Positions 55,476 through 64,000 of a stretch of DNA of 64,000 bases are shown one piece after another. This stretch comes from Campylobacter volucris (lineage in GTDB: Bacteria; Campylobacterota; Campylobacteria; Campylobacterales; Campylobacteraceae), in assembly GCF_008011665.1 (NCBI RefSeq), contig NZ_VOWJ01000031.1, positions 62,001 to 126,000 on the forward strand, read 5' to 3'. Position numbers and translations under genes: made by a program. Position 1 is the first letter of the stretch. Each line of letters opens with the position of its first letter. The notes under the pieces were generated by a model. The model saw only the letters and a list, made by a program, of their open reading frames with translations, did no database searches and was not told the DNA's origin.

Positions 55476-57239
55476 ATGTTAGATAAGATATTATATTATT
55501 ATCATAATAATAATTATGTTAAATCTTTAGAGTATAGCGAAGAATATTTAAATCAAGATCCAAAAAATGCTTTAGAATATGCTATGCTATCTGCATATAA
55601 ATTAGGTGATAATATAAAAATTTTGCATTATTCAGAACAAATTTTTAATTTATATCCTACAAGTTTTTATGGGCTTATGCTTTCCAAGTCTTTGTTAATT
55701 AATGCTCGTTTTGAGGAAAGTATTATTTTACTACATAAACTTTTAAAAAGAAAAGATTTTTTATATGATGAACTTAGCTTAGAGCTAGCTTTTGCATATA
55801 AAGTTGCAGGTCATTTGGAAGAAGCTGAAATATTATACAAAGAGATTTTACAAAAAGATTTATATAATTTAGATTTATGGAAAGATTATGTTGAAATTTA
55901 TTTTAAAATAGATTTTCAAAAAGCTTTAGATGCACACAATGAACTTTATAACTTTACTCAAATTGTTATAGATAAACTACATAAAGGTAAGTTGGTAGAA
56001 AAAAATTTTATAAATAGTAGTAATTTACAAGATAGGTTGCAACTAAAAACCCAAGAAAACCTTACTATAGTAAAAATTTGTGAATACTTAAATACACAAA
56101 TTTTACCTCAAAAGGCATATTTATTATTTAAACTTTTAAGATTACAAGAGTCTTTGGAATTATTTGAAAATTTATGTGAATTTAACCAAAATAACGCACA
56201 ATTTTGGCAAAATTATGCAAAAGTTCTAGAACTAACTTCAAATTACCAAGGTGCATATGATGCGTATAAAAAGGCTTTAAATATCCATCCACATGCTACT
56301 TATCAGTTTGATTTGGCATATTTGCTTATGAGAATGGGTGAGAGCGAAAATTTTGAAGAAGGTAAGCGTATTTATGAAAGCAGGTTGTTTTATGCGCACA
56401 ATGAAACTTTTTCACCTTATCATTATAATAAAACCATACAAGCTTTTAATAAAATGGGAACTAAAGCATTTAAAGATAAAGAAATTTTAGTTTTTTGCGA
56501 GCAAGGATTTGGTGATACTATAATGTATGCTAGATGTTTAGAAAAGCTTTGCAAGATAGCTTCTAAAGTTTTATTTGCACCTCAAAGTGCGATGTATGGA
56601 CTTTTTAAAAATCAGCTTAAAATTTTAAATAGTAAAAATGATATTTTTAAAAATATGAAAATTCTTAAAGATTTTCCAAATAAATTTGATTATGCGATGC
56701 CAATTTGTTCTTTACCTTTATTGTGTGATATTAATTTAAGAGAGTTATCGTTACTTACAACTCCTATTTTACCTCTAGAAAAACCAAAAAATTCAAAGAA
56801 AAAAATAGGGATTTTTTGGTTTACCCCTAATGCTGTTAATTCGGATTTATTAAGAAACGTTGAATTTGATTTTTTATTCGATGCTTTGATTAGTATGGAT
56901 TGTGAAATTATATCTTTGCAAGTAGAGGGAATAGAAACTCAAAATTTACCTAATGAAGTTGAAAACAGAGGGGTAAAGCTAAAAAATTGGAGTGATACTT
57001 TAGAAAATTTAAAAGATATAGATTGTATTGTGAGTATTGATAGTGCGATTGCTCATTTTTCTTTAGCTTTAAATATACCTACAATAGTGCTTTTGGCGCC
57101 TAGGTTTGATTGGCGTTGGGGCAAATTTGAAGATCCAAAAAGTTATTTTTGGCCAAAAGCAAATTTGCTTATTTTTACTGATAAAGAAAATACAAAAGCG
57201 AAATTGCAAAATATGCTTAAAAATAGATTTAATGTTTGA
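55476..57239 (+). CDS. TPR protein with GT-B glycosyltransferase-like C-terminal domain
   Basis: A 587-residue cytosolic protein without signal peptide. The N-terminal half (about 1-300) is helical tetratricopeptide-like repeats, clearest at FWQNYAKVLELTSNYQGAYDAYKKALNIHPHATY. The C-terminal half has CEQGFGDTIMYARCL (about 341-355), then IVSIDSAIAHFSLALNIPTIVLLAP and DWRWG (about 517-547), the pattern of TPR-linked GT9/GT41-like transferases. In autotransporter systems such as AIDA/TibA a GT-B heptosyltransferase gene lies beside its target, so glycosylation of the adjacent autotransporter is a reasonable inference. A ribosome-binding site AGGAAA precedes the ATG. Acceptor and sugar are unknown. 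Confidence 0.7.
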   Translation: MLDKILYYYHNNNYVKSLEYSEEYLNQDPKNALEYAMLSAYKLGDNIKILHYSEQIFNLYPTSFYGLMLSKSLLINARFEESIILLHKLLKRKDFLYDELSLELAFAYKVAGHLEEAEILYKEILQKDLYNLDLWKDYVEIYFKIDFQKALDAHNELYNFTQIVIDKLHKGKLVEKNFINSSNLQDRLQLKTQENLTIVKICEYLNTQILPQKAYLLFKLLRLQESLELFENLCEFNQNNAQFWQNYAKVLELTSNYQGAYDAYKKALNIHPHATYQFDLAYLLMRMGESENFEEGKRIYESRLFYAHNETFSPYHYNKTIQAFNKMGTKAFKDKEILVFCEQGFGDTIMYARCLEKLCKIASKVLFAPQSAMYGLFKNQLKILNSKNDIFKNMKILKDFPNKFDYAMPICSLPLLCDINLRELSLLTTPILPLEKPKNSKKKIGIFWFTPNAVNSDLLRNVEFDFLFDALISMDCEIISLQVEGIETQNLPNEVENRGVKLKNWSDTLENLKDIDCIVSIDSAIAHFSLALNIPTIVLLAPRFDWRWGKFEDPKSYFWPKANLLIFTDKENTKAKLQNMLKNRFNV

Positions 57240-57263
57240 ATATAATATCAAACATTAAATCTA
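57224..57263. terminator. Long bidirectional terminator between TPR gene and ychF
   Basis: A perfect 16-bp stem (57224-57239 with 57248-57263) encloses an 8-base loop TATAATA-type. The arms are the coding ends of both convergent genes, and each stop codon sits at the loop edge. T-rich ends occur on both strands. Confidence 0.75.
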
Positions 57264-58348
57264 AAATGCATTACATCGCCATCTTGTACTATATAATCTT
57301 TTCCTTCAAGGCGTAGTTTTCCTGCTTCTTTGGCACCATTTTCACCATTGTAAGTGATAAAATCTTCATAAGAAATCACTTCAGCTTTTATAAAGCCTTT
57401 TTCAAAATCATTATGAATCACGCTTGCTGCTTTTGGGGCTTTCCAACCTCTTTGTATAGTCCATGATCTAACTTCTACTTGACCTGCTGTAAAATAGCTG
57501 ATTAAATTTAATTTTGAAAAAGCTGTGCGTATAACGACTTCTAAACCACTATTTTCAATCCCCAAAGATTTTAGAAATTCATAGTTTTCCTCATCGCTTA
57601 AAGCTATCATTTCTTCTTCTATTTTTGAGCAAAGTTTTATGACTTCATGACCTGATTTTGCAGCAAATTCTTTTAAACTTTTTACAAATTCATTGTCTTC
57701 TAAAAGTGAGTTTTCATCTACATTTGCACCATATATAACTTCTTTTGCAGATAATAATCTTAATTCTTTTACTAAAGCTTGATAAATTTCATTTTTATTA
57801 GTAAAAGAGCTTGCACTATTGTTTTGATTTAAATGTTCTAAAAGCTCATTAGCTAATGCCAAGGTTTCTTTTGCACCTTTTTCATTGGCTTTTGCACCCT
57901 TGGTGAGTTTTTCTATTTTTTTACTTAGTTGTTCTATATCTGCTAAGATTAATTCTGTTTCTATGATTTGTACATCACGCACAGGATCGATACTTCCTAC
58001 TACATGTGTGATATTTTCATCGTCAAAACAACGAACTATATGCAAAATCATTTCTGTTTCGCGTATATTTGAAAGAAATTTATTTCCCAAACCTTCGCCT
58101 TTACTAGCTCCAGCAACTAAACCAGCAATATCTACAAATTCTATATTTGAGCGTATGATTTTTTGAGGATTAACTATTTTTGCTAGTTCTTTTAAGCGAT
58201 GATCAGGCACAGGAACCACTGCTTTGTTAGGTTCTATGGTGCAAAATGGATAATTTGCACTTTCCGCATTTTGTGCTCTAGTTAAGGCATTAAAAGTGGT
58301 TGATTTTCCAACATTTGGAAGACCAACTATACCAACTGATAAACTCAT
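57248..58348 (-). CDS. ychF: Redox-regulated ATPase YchF (Obg family)
   Basis: Universally conserved P-loop NTPase with ATP preference, linked to ribosome and stress functions. From the ATG at 58348 the 366 residues begin MSLSVGIVGLPNVGKSTTF (G1). NYPFCTIEPN is the switch region, FVDIAGLVAGASKGEGLGN G3, and the C-terminal TGS-like domain ends DGDVMHFRFNV. A longer frame to 58387 would add 13 residues, but AAGGAAAC precedes 58348 and the ATGA overlap with pepA is typical. Confidence 0.94.
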   Translation of the reverse strand: MSLSVGIVGLPNVGKSTTFNALTRAQNAESANYPFCTIEPNKAVVPVPDHRLKELAKIVNPQKIIRSNIEFVDIAGLVAGASKGEGLGNKFLSNIRETEMILHIVRCFDDENITHVVGSIDPVRDVQIIETELILADIEQLSKKIEKLTKGAKANEKGAKETLALANELLEHLNQNNSASSFTNKNEIYQALVKELRLLSAKEVIYGANVDENSLLEDNEFVKSLKEFAAKSGHEVIKLCSKIEEEMIALSDEENYEFLKSLGIENSGLEVVIRTAFSKLNLISYFTAGQVEVRSWTIQRGWKAPKAASVIHNDFEKGFIKAEVISYEDFITYNGENGAKEAGKLRLEGKDYIVQDGDVMHFRFNV

Positions 58349-59796
58349 TTTTGTTTCCTTGAAAGATGAATTAAATAAGCAAGGCACATTCTAACTCCAG
58401 CCGAACTTGCTCCAAAACTATAATATCCCCATGATTTTTCTAAATATGCAGGTCCAGCTATATCTAAGTGTAACCATTTATCTTTGTATTCTTCTCTTAT
58501 GAAAGAATTTAAAAACAATCCTGCAGTAATAGCACCGCCATATCTGCTTGAAGAAGTATTGCTTACATCAGCAATATTGGATTTTATAAGTTCTTTTAAA
58601 TAAGGATTAAAATGTAAGATAGTTGTCAAATCTCCACTTTTTTTACTTACTTGATAAAAATCATTTTGCAACTCTTCATTATTACCCATAATAGCGCTTG
58701 TATATTCTCCAAGACCTACTACACAAGCTCCTGTTAAAGTGGCAAGATCTATTAATAAGTCAGGTTTTAAATCTTGAGCAAATGACAGACAATCAGCTAA
58801 AACTAGTCTTCCTTCAGCATCAGTATTTCTTACCTCTATACTCACTCCTTCTCTTGAGATAAGTACATCGTCAGGTTTATAGGCATTTCCACCTATCATA
58901 TTTTCTGTAGCGCCTATGATAGAGTGAATTTCTATATCAAGATTTAACTCACTTGCTCCTTTGATAATAGCCATAGCAGCAGCTCCGCCACTTTTATCTG
59001 CTTTCATAGTCAGCATATAATCAGCTGGTTTTAAACTAAGACCACCACTATCATAGGTCAATCCTTTACCAACAAAAACTACTTTCATCTTAGCATTTTG
59101 AGGTTTATATGAAAGATGGATCAGTTTTGGAGGGTGTATTGAAGCACGATTAACTGCTAAAAATGCTTGCATTTTTTCTTTTTCTAAAAAATCACTTTCA
59201 TAAATTTTACAAGCGATATTTGTATCGTTTTTACCTAAATTTAAAGCATCTTCAGCCATCTTTGATGGGGTGTAAATTTGTGGAATTTCATTGACAATAT
59301 CTTTTGCAAAATCACAAGCACTAGAAAAAATTTGCCCATAATTAATACCTATAAGAGCTTCTTCAAGATTATATGTTTTATTATTAAGTTCATCTTGAGA
59401 AATGAAAATATTTTCTATGCTGATAGTTTTTTTATCTTTTTTGTATTTATCAAATTCGTAAGCTCCAAAGGTAAAACCTTGAACTAAAGCATTAAAACTA
59501 TTAACTACGCATTTTCCTATCACACTTTTTGTTTTAATACTTTTAATTTCTAGTTTTTTTAAAGCTTTATAAGCATTGGCAAATGCAAGCCTTATGTCTT
59601 CGTATTCTAAACTTTTTAATTCACTATAAAGAATTTTATTTTGCATATCAAGACAAATACCCTCGCCTTTATAGTTTGAAATTTTAAAAAGCTCTTGACT
59701 TTGAAAATAATCTTGCATATTTTTGTTTTGTATTAAGATGATTTCAAAATCAGCTTGAATTTTATCAATATTTTCTTTTTCAAATTTAAAAATCAC
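58345..59796 (-). CDS. pepA: Leucyl aminopeptidase (M17)
   Basis: Cytosolic dizinc aminopeptidase, 483 residues. The C-terminal catalytic domain (about 170-483) has VGKGLTYDSGGLSLKP, MKADKSGGAAAM and the family signature NTDAEGRLVLAD, containing the metal ligands. It trims N-terminal residues from peptides. It overlaps dedA by 4 nt upstream and ychF by 4 nt downstream. Confidence 0.96.
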   Translation of the reverse strand: MIFKFEKENIDKIQADFEIILIQNKNMQDYFQSQELFKISNYKGEGICLDMQNKILYSELKSLEYEDIRLAFANAYKALKKLEIKSIKTKSVIGKCVVNSFNALVQGFTFGAYEFDKYKKDKKTISIENIFISQDELNNKTYNLEEALIGINYGQIFSSACDFAKDIVNEIPQIYTPSKMAEDALNLGKNDTNIACKIYESDFLEKEKMQAFLAVNRASIHPPKLIHLSYKPQNAKMKVVFVGKGLTYDSGGLSLKPADYMLTMKADKSGGAAAMAIIKGASELNLDIEIHSIIGATENMIGGNAYKPDDVLISREGVSIEVRNTDAEGRLVLADCLSFAQDLKPDLLIDLATLTGACVVGLGEYTSAIMGNNEELQNDFYQVSKKSGDLTTILHFNPYLKELIKSNIADVSNTSSSRYGGAITAGLFLNSFIREEYKDKWLHLDIAGPAYLEKSWGYYSFGASSAGVRMCLAYLIHLSRKQK

Positions 59797-60386
59797 TTTT
59801 GTATCCTTTTTTTGAGTATATTTTTTTCGATTTGTTTCATGCTAAAAAATAAAGTCAATAAGAAAGAAACTATAATAGGTATAGCAAAATACCAATGTTC
59901 TCCTGCCCATTTAACTCCTAGCCAAATTTCTTCTCCAAAAAACCAAGCTAGCAAAATAGTAATAGCAGCCCAAACCCAAGCACTAATGAGATTAATAAAT
60001 GCAAATTTTTTAGCATTATATCTTGTAAGTCCTATGCTCATAGGTATGATAGTTCTAAAGCCATACATATATCTTTGTATAAAGATTATCGGCCAACCAA
60101 AACGCTGTAATAATAAATGCGCAATAGCAAATTTACGCCTTTGTGTGCGTAATTTTTTTTGAATATATTTTTTATTATATCTTCCTATGTAAAAATAAAT
60201 CTGATCTCCAGCAAAACCACCAAGACCTGCTACAAAAATGACTAATCCTAAATTTACATGACCTTCATGAGCAAAAATTCCTGCTAAAATTAAAGCAAGC
60301 TCCCCTTCTAGCATACACCATAAAAAAACTATAATATAAGCCCAATTTTTATAATCATATAAAAGTTGTTTTAAAAATTCTTCCAT
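59793..60386 (-). CDS. DedA-family membrane protein
   Basis: A 197-residue inner-membrane protein of the DedA/VTT (SNARE-associated) family, thought to flip or recycle lipid carriers. It has GELALILAGIFAHEGHVNLG (acidic residue in a re-entrant region), GGFAGDQIYFYIGRY, and the basic motif FGWPIIFIQRYMYGFRTIIP, with about four to five membrane segments. It sits in an apt-dedA-pepA-ychF run, 3 nt after apt. It corresponds to Cj0928. Confidence 0.88.
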   Translation of the reverse strand: MEEFLKQLLYDYKNWAYIIVFLWCMLEGELALILAGIFAHEGHVNLGLVIFVAGLGGFAGDQIYFYIGRYNKKYIQKKLRTQRRKFAIAHLLLQRFGWPIIFIQRYMYGFRTIIPMSIGLTRYNAKKFAFINLISAWVWAAITILLAWFFGEEIWLGVKWAGEHWYFAIPIIVSFLLTLFFSMKQIEKNILKKRIQK

Positions 60387-60389
60387 AAT

Positions 60390-60932
60390 TTACACCTCTA
60401 ATACACTATAAACTGAAGTAAATTTTGATAATTCCTCGTTACCTTGAAGATCTTTTAAATTTAGTAAAAAACAAGCTTCAAAACAATTTGCTTTTAATTT
60501 TTGTATAAGCTTAGCTGCTGCTATGGCTGTCCCACCTGTAGCTATTAAATCATCTATCAACAATACTTTAGCGTTTTGAGTATTATTAAAAGCATCTATA
60601 TGAATTTCGATAGTATCTTGCCCATATTCTAAAGAATAAGATTCTTGTAAACATTTTGAAGGTAATTTTCCAGGTTTTCTAATAGGCACAAAGGGCAAAT
60701 TTAACTTAGCACTTAAAGCGGCTCCAAAAATAAAACCACGACTTTCAATACCAGCTATATAGTCAATATTTTTATCTTTATATCTTTGTTCTAGATGATT
60801 CATTAAAAATGAAAAAGCTTTTTTATTGTTTAATAAAGTTGTAATATCTCTAAAAATAATTCCTTCTTTAGGAAAATCTTTAATAGCTCTTATACTATCT
60901 AGTAAATATTTTTTATCTTGTCCATTTATCAT
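60390..60932 (-). CDS. apt: Adenine phosphoribosyltransferase
   Basis: Salvages adenine to AMP with PRPP. The 180 residues have [12 protein letters not shown] (about 61-72), [11 protein letters not shown] and the PRPP-binding motif [14 protein letters not shown] (about 122-135). Length is standard. It overlaps the upstream small coiled-coil gene by 4 nt. Confidence 0.95.
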   Translation of the reverse strand: MINGQDKKYLLDSIRAIKDFPKEGIIFRDITTLLNNKKAFSFLMNHLEQRYKDKNIDYIAGIESRGFIFGAALSAKLNLPFVPIRKPGKLPSKCLQESYSLEYGQDTIEIHIDAFNNTQNAKVLLIDDLIATGGTAIAAAKLIQKLKANCFEACFLLNLKDLQGNEELSKFTSVYSVLEV

Positions 60933-61261
60933 AATAATGCCTCGATTTTTGCTTCTAATTCTTTAATTCTTTGTCTTAATTTTTCGTTTTCGATACGATA
61001 TTGCGAGTTTCTTGTTCTTAGTGAAGTAAGATCAGCTTTACTTTTGTTAAGTTCTTCTGTTAATATATCTATATTTCCTAAGCTTCTTTGGAGTTGAACT
61101 TGTAATTTTCGTATAACTATTTCAGTATCATCAAGATTTTTTTTGATGTATTCTTTTGCTATTTTTTCTTTATCTAGTAAGGTTTTATAATACAACAACA
61201 TAATAGTCATATAAATACTAATACAAATTAACACAGTTAAAATAAGCCAACTTAATATCAT
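60929..61261 (-). CDS. Small membrane-anchored coiled-coil protein
   Basis: A 110-residue hypothetical protein. One N-terminal membrane helix (about 3-24) is followed by a continuous charged heptad-rich coiled coil (about 32-108, with [20 protein letters not shown] and [17 protein letters not shown]). No enzymatic motif is present. It overlaps rpiB and apt by 4 nt on either side, and corresponds to Cj0926. Function is unknown; a scaffold or assembly role is only a guess. Confidence 0.6.
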   Translation of the reverse strand: MILSWLILTVLICISIYMTIMLLYYKTLLDKEKIAKEYIKKNLDDTEIVIRKLQVQLQRSLGNIDILTEELNKSKADLTSLRTRNSQYRIENEKLRQRIKELEAKIEALL

Positions 61262-61695
61262 AGATTATCCTCTATTTTGTTAATTCTTTCACAATGTCTA
61301 CCACCTTCAAAAGAAGTAGAGATAAAAATATTAATAATTTTAAAAGCCATATCTTCGCCTATTAGTCTAGCTCCTAAGGCTAAGATATTTGCATCATTAT
61401 GTTTTCTTGATAGTTCTGCGCTTAAAGGCTCATTGCATAAAGCACAGCGTATATTTTTATGCCTATTAGCAGCTATACTCATACCTATGCCAGATCCACA
61501 TACTAAAATACCAAAGGCTTTTTCATTAATTTTTGAGCTTAGTAAATGTGCATAATCAGGATAATCACAACGATTATTATCACAAGGGCCAAGATCTTCA
61601 AAGTCAATTTTTTTTTCTTTCAAAAATGAAATAATTTTTTCTTTCAGTTCAAAACCAGCATGATCACTTGCGATGTAAATTTTTTCTTTTATCAT
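61258..61695 (-). CDS. rpiB: Ribose-5-phosphate isomerase B
   Basis: Isomerises ribose-5-P and ribulose-5-P in the pentose phosphate pathway. The 145 residues contain IASDHAGFELKEKI (about 7-20), the active-site loop LVCGSGIGMSIAANRHKNIR (catalytic cysteine) and RKHNDANILALGAR. It is the first gene of the rpiB-coiled coil-apt-dedA-pepA-ychF operon, diverging from cheB over 132 nt. Confidence 0.95.
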   Translation of the reverse strand: MIKEKIYIASDHAGFELKEKIISFLKEKKIDFEDLGPCDNNRCDYPDYAHLLSSKINEKAFGILVCGSGIGMSIAANRHKNIRCALCNEPLSAELSRKHNDANILALGARLIGEDMAFKIINIFISTSFEGGRHCERINKIEDNL

Positions 61696-61796
61696 TAATT
61701 CACTTTTTTAAATTTTTTAAGTATTAATTTTATCATATTTAATTAAAATTTTCCTTTCTTTCTTATAATTTAACTATCGTTTTAAATATCTTTTGA

Positions 61797-61802
61797 TATA
61801 AT
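61797..61802 (+). promoter_or_regulatory. Putative -10 box of the cheB'-cheR operon
   Basis: TGATATAAT, an extended -10, lies 25 nt before the cheB ATG, preceded by T-rich DNA. A second TATAAT at 61764-61769 is an alternative. The ribosome-binding site is GGGG at 61820-61823. Confidence 0.5.
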
Positions 61803-61827
61803 TAACTTGTTAAATACTGGGGTAAAC

Positions 61828-62391
61828 ATGAAATTAATACTAATTGGTTCTTCAACAGGTGGTCCAAGTCAGCTTAAGTTTTTACTTAATGATGTTGATT
61901 TAAAAGATTGTAGTGTGGTTATAGCTCAGCATATGAATCCATCTTTTATACCTTCTTTTGTTAATCAGTTTAACAAAGAAGCTGTAAGTGAAGTTGTTGT
62001 AGCTTGTGATAAAGATGTAGTTAAAAACAATAGAATTTACATCTGTCAAAGAAATATGGTTTTAAATGGAAACAACACTTTGGTTTTAAATTCTACAGAT
62101 GAACCAAGTAGTTTTAATCCTGGTATTGATGTGTTGTTTAATTCAGCACTTAAACTTCATAGGTATAACAAAATCTTAGCTATGATTTTAACAGGTATGG
62201 GGGATGATGGAGCTAAGTCTTTATTTGAACTTTATAAAGTAGGAGTCAAATGCTTGTGTGAAAATGAGGCAGATTCTGTTGTGTATGGTATGCCTAAAAA
62301 AGCTAAGGAAATGAATCCATTTTTAAAGCCGATGAGTTTGGTTGAATTGAAAAAAGAAATCACATATTTTGCAAATTCACAGGAAAAATGA
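61828..62391 (+). CDS. cheB: CheB-type protein-glutamate methylesterase without receiver domain
   Basis: Removes methyl groups from chemoreceptors during adaptation. The 187 residues comprise only the esterase domain: catalytic serine in IGSSTGGPSQL (about residue 8), histidine in QHMNPSFIP (about 35) and aspartate in LTGMGDDGAKSL (about 131). The N-terminal REC domain found in E. coli CheB is absent, so it cannot be controlled by CheA phosphorylation in the usual way. The ATG at 61828 behind GGGG is preferred to a TTG at 61807. It overlaps cheR by 4 nt. Confidence 0.92.
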   Translation: MKLILIGSSTGGPSQLKFLLNDVDLKDCSVVIAQHMNPSFIPSFVNQFNKEAVSEVVVACDKDVVKNNRIYICQRNMVLNGNNTLVLNSTDEPSSFNPGIDVLFNSALKLHRYNKILAMILTGMGDDGAKSLFELYKVGVKCLCENEADSVVYGMPKKAKEMNPFLKPMSLVELKKEITYFANSQEK

Positions 62392-63173
62392 TGATAAAAA
62401 TAACCGAAAACGAATTAAATGATTTTATTAAAATTGTAGAGCAAATTAGTGGAAATAATCTTACCGCAAAACGCGATATTTTACTCATTAAACTTCCTAA
62501 ATTTTTAAAAGAATTAGGAATAAATAGTTTAAGTGAATTAAATGAAAAAGTGAGTTTTAATAGAAATTTAAAACAAGAAACAATGGATTTTATCACAGTT
62601 TGTGAGACTTATTTTTTTAGAGAGTTAGAACAATTAAAAGATGTTATTTTTTATATAAAATCTCTTGATAGACCTGTAAATATTCTTTGTGCTCCATGTT
62701 CTAGTGGTGAGGAAGTTTATTCTTTGGCGATTTTGGCAAGTGAAAATTTCATTAAAGGTATGAATATCATTGGTATAGATATTAATAAAAAAATGATAGA
62801 TCGTTGTAATGAAATGGTTTATTCAGAGCGTTCTGTATCTAGATTAAATCTTAATCAAAAAAAGCGTTTTTTTGATGTAAAAAATGGTATGTATCATTTA
62901 AAGAAAGAAACTCTTGCTTGTAGATGTCGTTTTGAGCTTTGTAATGTTTTTGATGATGCTTTATTTAGACTTGGAAAATTTGATCTTATATTTTCAAGAA
63001 ATATGATGATTTATTTTGACCAAGATTTTAAAATCAAACTTATGGAGCGTTTTCATAGAATTTTAAATAAAGAGGGTAGAATTTATCCCGGAAAGTCTGA
63101 TTTGGTTCCTGAAACTGCATATTTTGAAAAAAATTTTAGTGCTGGTGGAATTTATTACAATAGGGTGGATTAA
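62388..63173 (+). CDS. cheR: Chemoreceptor methyltransferase CheR
   Basis: SAM-dependent methyltransferase of 261 residues that methylates receptor glutamates and opposes CheB'. The small N-terminal helical domain (about 1-75) leads to TYFFRELEQL. The SAM fold has CAPCSSGEEVYSLAI (about 98-112), IIGIDINKKMIDRC and FDLIFSRNMMIYFD. Two adjacent ATGs (62388 and 62391) are possible starts. The stop overlaps the MFS gene stop on the other strand. Confidence 0.94.
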   Translation: MMIKITENELNDFIKIVEQISGNNLTAKRDILLIKLPKFLKELGINSLSELNEKVSFNRNLKQETMDFITVCETYFFRELEQLKDVIFYIKSLDRPVNILCAPCSSGEEVYSLAILASENFIKGMNIIGIDINKKMIDRCNEMVYSERSVSRLNLNQKKRFFDVKNGMYHLKKETLACRCRFELCNVFDDALFRLGKFDLIFSRNMMIYFDQDFKIKLMERFHRILNKEGRIYPGKSDLVPETAYFEKNFSAGGIYYNRVD

Positions 63174-64000
63174 TTAAATTTTTTATTAAACCACCACCAA
63201 TAAATTGTTGCAAAGATAAAGCATACCCCCAAAGCAAAAGTAAAATGACTTAATTGTATCTGATAAAATTCAAATAAATATCCAGTAGAAAAAACTATAA
63301 TAGCACTAAAGGTTAAAAACACCATATCATTATAAGCTATAACTCTACCATAATACTTTTTATCGCATTCGTTTTGCAAAAGTGTATAGGTGTAACTCCA
63401 TAAAGATGAAGTGCAAAATCCTGCTGCTATAAGTCCAATAAAGGCAAGATAAAAGTTAAATTGCAAACAAGACCAAAGTATTATACCCAAGCCTTGTGCA
63501 AAATATAAATAAGTTAAAGTGTTTTTATTAATATAAGGACTTAAAATATAAGGACCAATAAGCAACGATAATGCTCTTATGGCATTAGATAAGCCTATAG
63601 CTAATGGTATAGATATAATATTTGCGTATTGATATTCAGCCAAAAGAGTGATTAAAACATCATAAGCAGTTATGCCAACAATACCATGGAGTAAAATTAA
63701 ATGTATGATTTTTTTATTATTAAAAACATATACCAAGCCTTCTTTAAAAAGGATAAAAACATTGTTTTGTGTGGTATTTTTTTTATTTGGTAAAATGATG
63801 GTTTTTAAAATGAGCATAGCACAAAATAGCATTAAAGTATCTGCTATAAAGGCTAATTTTACACCAAAAAAATCTATAAATATTCCAGCAGCAGCCATCC
63901 CTAAAGCATAAGAAACAGCCCATATAATACTATGCAACTCATTACCTAGTTTTAATTCTTGTGGGGTTAAAATTTTTGGCAAAACAGACATTTCTGTTTG
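63170..64000 (-). CDS. Major facilitator superfamily transporter (5' end cut by window)
   Basis: The open frame continues off the right edge (upstream codons read QTE before the first ATG at 63991), so about 277 C-terminal residues of a roughly 400-residue transporter are visible. It has eight or so membrane helices. SVLPKILTPQELKLGNELHS and AGIFIDFFGVKLAFIAD fit helices 4-6 of drug-efflux-type MFS proteins (MFS_3/enterobactin-exporter-like). The substrate is unknown. It converges on cheR with a 4-nt stop overlap. Confidence 0.8.
   Translation of the reverse strand, partial: QTEMSVLPKILTPQELKLGNELHSIIWAVSYALGMAAAGIFIDFFGVKLAFIADTLMLFCAMLILKTIILPNKKNTTQNNVFILFKEGLVYVFNNKKIIHLILLHGIVGITAYDVLITLLAEYQYANIISIPLAIGLSNAIRALSLLIGPYILSPYINKNTLTYLYFAQGLGIILWSCLQFNFYLAFIGLIAAGFCTSSLWSYTYTLLQNECDKKYYGRVIAYNDMVFLTFSAIIVFSTGYLFEFYQIQLSHFTFALGVCFIFATIYWWWFNKKFN

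Overview
The window is AT-rich, almost wall-to-wall coding DNA from a thermotolerant Campylobacter. Markers are HobA, a CheB that lacks a receiver domain, a CbrR-like double-receiver regulator, D/E-x-N-x-S/T glycosylation sequons in envelope proteins, a poly-G phase-variation tract, and 1-4 nt gene overlaps throughout. From memory of C. jejuni NCTC 11168, the genes fall into blocks matching Cj0795-0807, Cj0687-0689, Cj0771-0776, Cj0638-0652, Cj0577-0590 and Cj0923-0930, but joined in a different order. A relative of C. jejuni, perhaps of the C. lari group, is therefore more likely than C. jejuni itself; the species call is inference.

Layout: 1-9267 (minus) is one long run murJ-cysS-msbA-pyrD-M16 peptidase-dapA-FabL-like reductase-pgsA-rseP(partial), covering envelope, lysine, pyrimidine and lipid synthesis. 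9398-15198 (plus) holds a FapA-like protein, ruvA, ddl, an orphan Phd/YefM antitoxin, an alpha/beta hydrolase and a membrane-anchored murF. flgH (minus) faces murF across a hairpin. pta-ackA (plus) follows. 18673-28958 (minus) carries aspS-adk-ppa-OmpA-like and valS-metN-metI-[GT8 glycosyltransferase]-metQ. 29052-39751 (plus) runs nadK, recN, cbrR, tatD, mltD, rlpA, kdsC, lptC, lptA, engB, mreD, mrdA. queA-tatC-tatB-hemW are on the minus strand. 43167-51345 (plus) is nudH-lysC-hobA-holB-folP-ligA-tlyA-ribF-cmoA.

The accessory island is 51346-57239. A 320-base AT-rich promoter region precedes an approximately 1180-residue autotransporter whose reading frame is broken by a G8 tract nine codons after its start (phase OFF here; G9 would restore it). 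After a spacer with nested inverted repeats comes a TPR protein with a GT-B glycosyltransferase-like C-terminal domain. This pair, a switchable surface protein with a possible dedicated glycosyltransferase, is the best candidate in the window for an undescribed system. The second accessory gene is a GT8 glycosyltransferase inserted into the methionine-importer operon.

The remainder (57248-64000) is ychF, pepA, dedA, apt, a small coiled-coil protein and rpiB on minus, cheB'-cheR on plus, and an MFS transporter cut by the window end. I saw no tRNA, rRNA, CRISPR array, insertion sequence or riboswitch.
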